Shown here one piece after another: positions 20,374 through 22,874 of a DNA stretch of 22,874 nucleotides. Under the pieces are notes generated by a model. It saw only the letters and a list, made by a program, of their open reading frames with translations. It did no database searches and was not told where the DNA came from. The stretch lies in contig JAPXLT010000042.1 in the NCBI GenBank assembly GCA_033809415.1, positions 1 to 22,874 on the forward strand, given 5' to 3'. A program made the position numbers and the translations under genes. Numbering within the stretch: position 1 is the first letter of the stretch; every line of letters begins with the position of its first letter. This DNA comes from JAQVUB01 sp033809415 (lineage in GTDB: Bacteria; Verrucomicrobiota; Lentisphaeria; Oligosphaerales; Oligosphaeraceae).

Positions 20374-22713
20374 ATGAAGACAGTCGATATTTGTGGCGTC
20401 AGGCTGCGTTGGCCTGCGGTGAAAATCGTCCTGGGCGGCAAGGAGATTGTTCCGGACAACGATCAGTACGAGGATGCAGACTTGCGTGTCCATGTTTCTC
20501 TGGAACAGCGCGGGGAAGTGTGGTTCAAGCACTTGTCCGTGACTGCCAAGAGAGACTTGCCAACTCCCGATTATGTGGAGATGGACTTGCAAAGTGTGCC
20601 GGACGGCGCAATGCGGCTGTGCGGATACATGGATGCCGCTGCCGATGAGAATCTTAAACCTGGCTCGGAAGAGGCGACAGGAAACGCAATTCCTGGTTGC
20701 GGCTACCCGTTGATTGGCGCACGCATCTTCACCGGCCTTGCACATCAGGCGGGTTTTGCACGCATCGAAGAACAAACCTCCTCCTCCACAACTTATTCTC
20801 TGCGTCATCATCCAGTATGGGAGGGAAAGCAGCTTGGCAGCATGGAAGCCGTTTTCTGTGTTTCAGACAATCCTATGCAAAGTTTCCGCGAATACATTGA
20901 TGCCATTCGTGCACCATTGCCGCTCGAACCATTCTTTGCATTCTGCTCCTTCTGGTCTGATCCTTACGAAGGCAATTTCGAGTATAAGGTGACCCGGGAG
21001 GCGATGCATAAGTTCATAGGCGCATACCAGAAATTGGGACTCCATCCGGACGTTTACACGTTCGATGCGGGATGGTTTGACAGAAATACCTGCTTCCAAC
21101 CAAAAAAAGGACTGGAACCGGAGAATTTTCCACCGCTTTCATTGTGGGTCTCGCACAACGGCCCGATGGGAATGAGTCCGGATTTCCTGAGGAAGGAGGG
21201 GATTGCGGTAGGTTCCGGGTGGAGTTCATCCTATTGCGGGAAAGACTATGGCGTACTGCTCGATCCGAAGCTGGAAAAAATGCTTGCGAAACGTTTCTGT
21301 GAACTTGCTGCAAAGGTATTCCATTTCAAGATCGACTGGGATAATGACTGCGCAACCACCGCTGACTTCAAGGATAAGTATCCCACTCGTGACCATGTCC
21401 GTGAAGGTTCCATCAACGCGATGAACCGCATCATGCAGGAAGTCCGCAAAGTGAATCCAAGCATTCTTGTGCGCAATGGATGGTGGCCATCGCCATGGTG
21501 GCTTGTGTATGCGACTCACGTATTCCTGAGTAAGTCTGGCGATTCGGAGTATGCGACTCTTCCTGCGCTGCATCAGCGTGCTTCGGCGGCTACTCACCGC
21601 GATCTGATGTACTACAATCATCTGTGTCGAGACCATAGCATGGTGCCATTGAGCAGCTACGACAATCACGAGTTTCCAAACTCAATCCGAAATGTATTCG
21701 ATGACTCCGATGCTGTGTGGACAGACAACCTTGTGCATTGCCTGCTGCGCGGAAGTACATACTTTACCTGGACCATTCAGCCGGAGAGTCTTTCAAACTA
21801 CCACATTTCCACCATGAAGCAGCTGATGGCTTTTGCCAGAAAGAATGCCAAGCACATTTTTGTCAAGGACTCCTTTATGTTTGGCGGCAATCCAGGGCTT
21901 GGGGAGGTATATGGTTTCTGCCAAAATTATGAAGGGGAATCCTGGGCTATGCTGCGCAATCCCCATCCTATGCCGCAATGCTATAAGCTTCCCGATTTTC
22001 TGCAAAATGCGGTGCAGGTATATCCCGACTACCGAAAACTACCGTCGGAAATTACACTTTTGCCGGAGGATGTCCGCTTCCTTATCGTCTCGAAAAAGCG
22101 GCAAGAATTGCCGTATGACATACCGTTCCAGGCATTTTTCAACAAAAATCAGGTCGAGTTTTATTTCCCTTCGACAATGACGGTCACGGATCAGATATGC
22201 CCCATGGTTGATACCATTCACCAGGTGCCGGAGTTGAAAATGGAAAATGTTTCCTTTGATGCAACGGGGCAGCATCTTCTGTTTTCGGTTACTTCTCCAT
22301 ATCGCATGAAGGGATTGTCTTTGCGATTGTGCATAAAGGAGCAAGGTTCGGAGCTAAGGGTGCTGGCACATACTTCGCGCTACGGCGGCATCAACACCAC
22401 TTCAACATTCGCAGCGCCTGTTACGGAAATCACTCCAGGCAAGGGAAGCTACGGCGAGCTGTTTAATCCGGAAAACCGTTTCAACAAAAAACAGCGTTTC
22501 TTCGCAATCCCCGTGCCCGCCGGCGGAAAAACTTATTTCGACTTGGAATTCAGTAAACCAATTCCGGCAGAGGCACTTGAATTGTGGTGTATCGGTTACG
22601 AAGGCCGCTCGAGAGAATGCTTAAAAAAGAAAAAAGCACCACTGGCTTTCGATAGCGTGCTCCCGCTGCAACACCCCGACGGCTTCCCAATGGCAATAAA
22701 ACTTCAAATATAG
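20374..22713 (+). CDS. Alpha-galactosidase-like (clan GH-D) glycoside hydrolase
   Basis: A 779-residue protein built like GH36/GH27-type enzymes: an N-terminal beta domain (1-180), a TIM barrel (about 185-560) and a C-terminal beta domain. VYTFDAGWF starts a barrel strand. FKIDWDND around 318-325 carries the K-x-D nucleophile motif (Lys319, Asp321). LSKSGDSEY gives Asp390, a candidate acid/base equivalent to the R-x-S-x-D motif of the clan. There is no signal peptide, so it is probably cytoplasmic. Start is unsettled: ATG at 20374 leaves room for a leader after a TATACT box at 20312. ATG at 20338 has AAGG five bases upstream. ATG at 20302 abuts the repeat and is unlikely. It is probably controlled by the GntR protein upstream. 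The exact family and substrate cannot be fixed by eye. Confidence 0.75.
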   Translation: MKTVDICGVRLRWPAVKIVLGGKEIVPDNDQYEDADLRVHVSLEQRGEVWFKHLSVTAKRDLPTPDYVEMDLQSVPDGAMRLCGYMDAAADENLKPGSEEATGNAIPGCGYPLIGARIFTGLAHQAGFARIEEQTSSSTTYSLRHHPVWEGKQLGSMEAVFCVSDNPMQSFREYIDAIRAPLPLEPFFAFCSFWSDPYEGNFEYKVTREAMHKFIGAYQKLGLHPDVYTFDAGWFDRNTCFQPKKGLEPENFPPLSLWVSHNGPMGMSPDFLRKEGIAVGSGWSSSYCGKDYGVLLDPKLEKMLAKRFCELAAKVFHFKIDWDNDCATTADFKDKYPTRDHVREGSINAMNRIMQEVRKVNPSILVRNGWWPSPWWLVYATHVFLSKSGDSEYATLPALHQRASAATHRDLMYYNHLCRDHSMVPLSSYDNHEFPNSIRNVFDDSDAVWTDNLVHCLLRGSTYFTWTIQPESLSNYHISTMKQLMAFARKNAKHIFVKDSFMFGGNPGLGEVYGFCQNYEGESWAMLRNPHPMPQCYKLPDFLQNAVQVYPDYRKLPSEITLLPEDVRFLIVSKKRQELPYDIPFQAFFNKNQVEFYFPSTMTVTDQICPMVDTIHQVPELKMENVSFDATGQHLLFSVTSPYRMKGLSLRLCIKEQGSELRVLAHTSRYGGINTTSTFAAPVTEITPGKGSYGELFNPENRFNKKQRFFAIPVPAGGKTYFDLEFSKPIPAEALELWCIGYEGRSRECLKKKKAPLAFDSVLPLQHPDGFPMAIKLQI

Positions 22714-22720
22714 TTCTAAA

Positions 22721-22755
22721 GTTCAAGGTTCAAGGTTCAAGGTTCAAGGTTCAAG
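22721..22755 (+). repeat. Five tandem heptads GTTCAAG
   Basis: GTTCAAG is repeated five times exactly, seven bases after the stop of the alpha-galactosidase-like gene. Same unit length as the GCAGGGY array at 4043. Confidence 0.95.
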
Positions 22756-22817
22756 GTTGGAGCATTGTCATCGCTTGAGCTGTGAACGCAGGGGGCAGGG
22801 TAATACTCGTTACTTAA

Positions 22818-22847
22818 GATTTTTTAACCACGAAATACACGAACAGG
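22818..22847 (+). repeat. AACMACGAA dispersed repeat, copy 6
   Basis: GATTTTTTAACCACGAAATA followed by CACGAACAGG. The remaining bases to the window end (GGCTTGGCGTGGGCTGCC) are GC-rich with no gene visible. Confidence 0.65.
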
Positions 22848-22874
22848 CTTGGCGTGGGCTGCCGCCCACACCCC

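Overview
The window is about 22.9 kb of bacterial chromosome. It probably comes from the Lentisphaerota (Victivallales/Oligosphaerales type) within the PVC group. The pointers are: (1) two small pseudopilin-like proteins with the FTLIELLVV..AIIA.LASMLLPAL leader and a C-terminal H-X9/10-DG motif, a family hugely expanded in Lentisphaerota; (2) glycosidase-type genes placed next to them; (3) many short intergenic repeats of the AACMACGAA..CACGAA kind. A run of 10 Ns inside a tandem repeat shows that this is a draft or metagenome assembly. Taxonomy is an inference.

Layout. 20-1785 (minus): an M48-type lipoprotein metalloprotease and an AraC regulator. 1866-8805 (plus): a promoter and carbohydrate-related genes (pseudopilin, alpha/beta hydrolase, large secreted GH123/DUF4091-type protein, sialidase-like propeller), probably controlled by the divergent AraC protein. 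8851-10153 (minus): a compact three-gene operon, HEPN protein - degenerate nucleotidyltransferase-like protein - SecB-like chaperone, with its own promoter and palindromic operator. 10621-16600 (plus): ftsK, a rodZ-like gene, a phosphodiester glycosidase gene, an 11-bp tandem array ending in an assembly gap, a small secreted unknown and mtlD. 16889-22713 (plus): a creatininase-family amidohydrolase, a GntR regulator with a sugar-binding-type sensor domain, a second pseudopilin and a large alpha-galactosidase-like (clan GH-D) protein.

The most interesting item is the 8851-10153 operon. The first two genes overlap by ATGA and the third follows after 11 bp. Gene order and folds suggest a toxin-antitoxin-chaperone (TAC) system in which a HEPN toxin pairs with an MNT-like antitoxin that has lost its catalytic motif, and a SecB-like chaperone guards the pair. 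I know TAC modules with HigBA- and MqsRA-type pairs; I do not know of one built on a HEPN/pseudo-MNT pair, but I could not search for this.

The second notable item is a pair of MITE-like elements (16636-16823 and 19064-19303). They have terminal inverted repeats, TA at every end and a perfect 21-bp inverted repeat inside. The intergenic DNA is otherwise full of 7-, 9- and 11-bp tandem repeats and dispersed hairpins. No tRNA, rRNA, CRISPR array or intact insertion sequence was seen.
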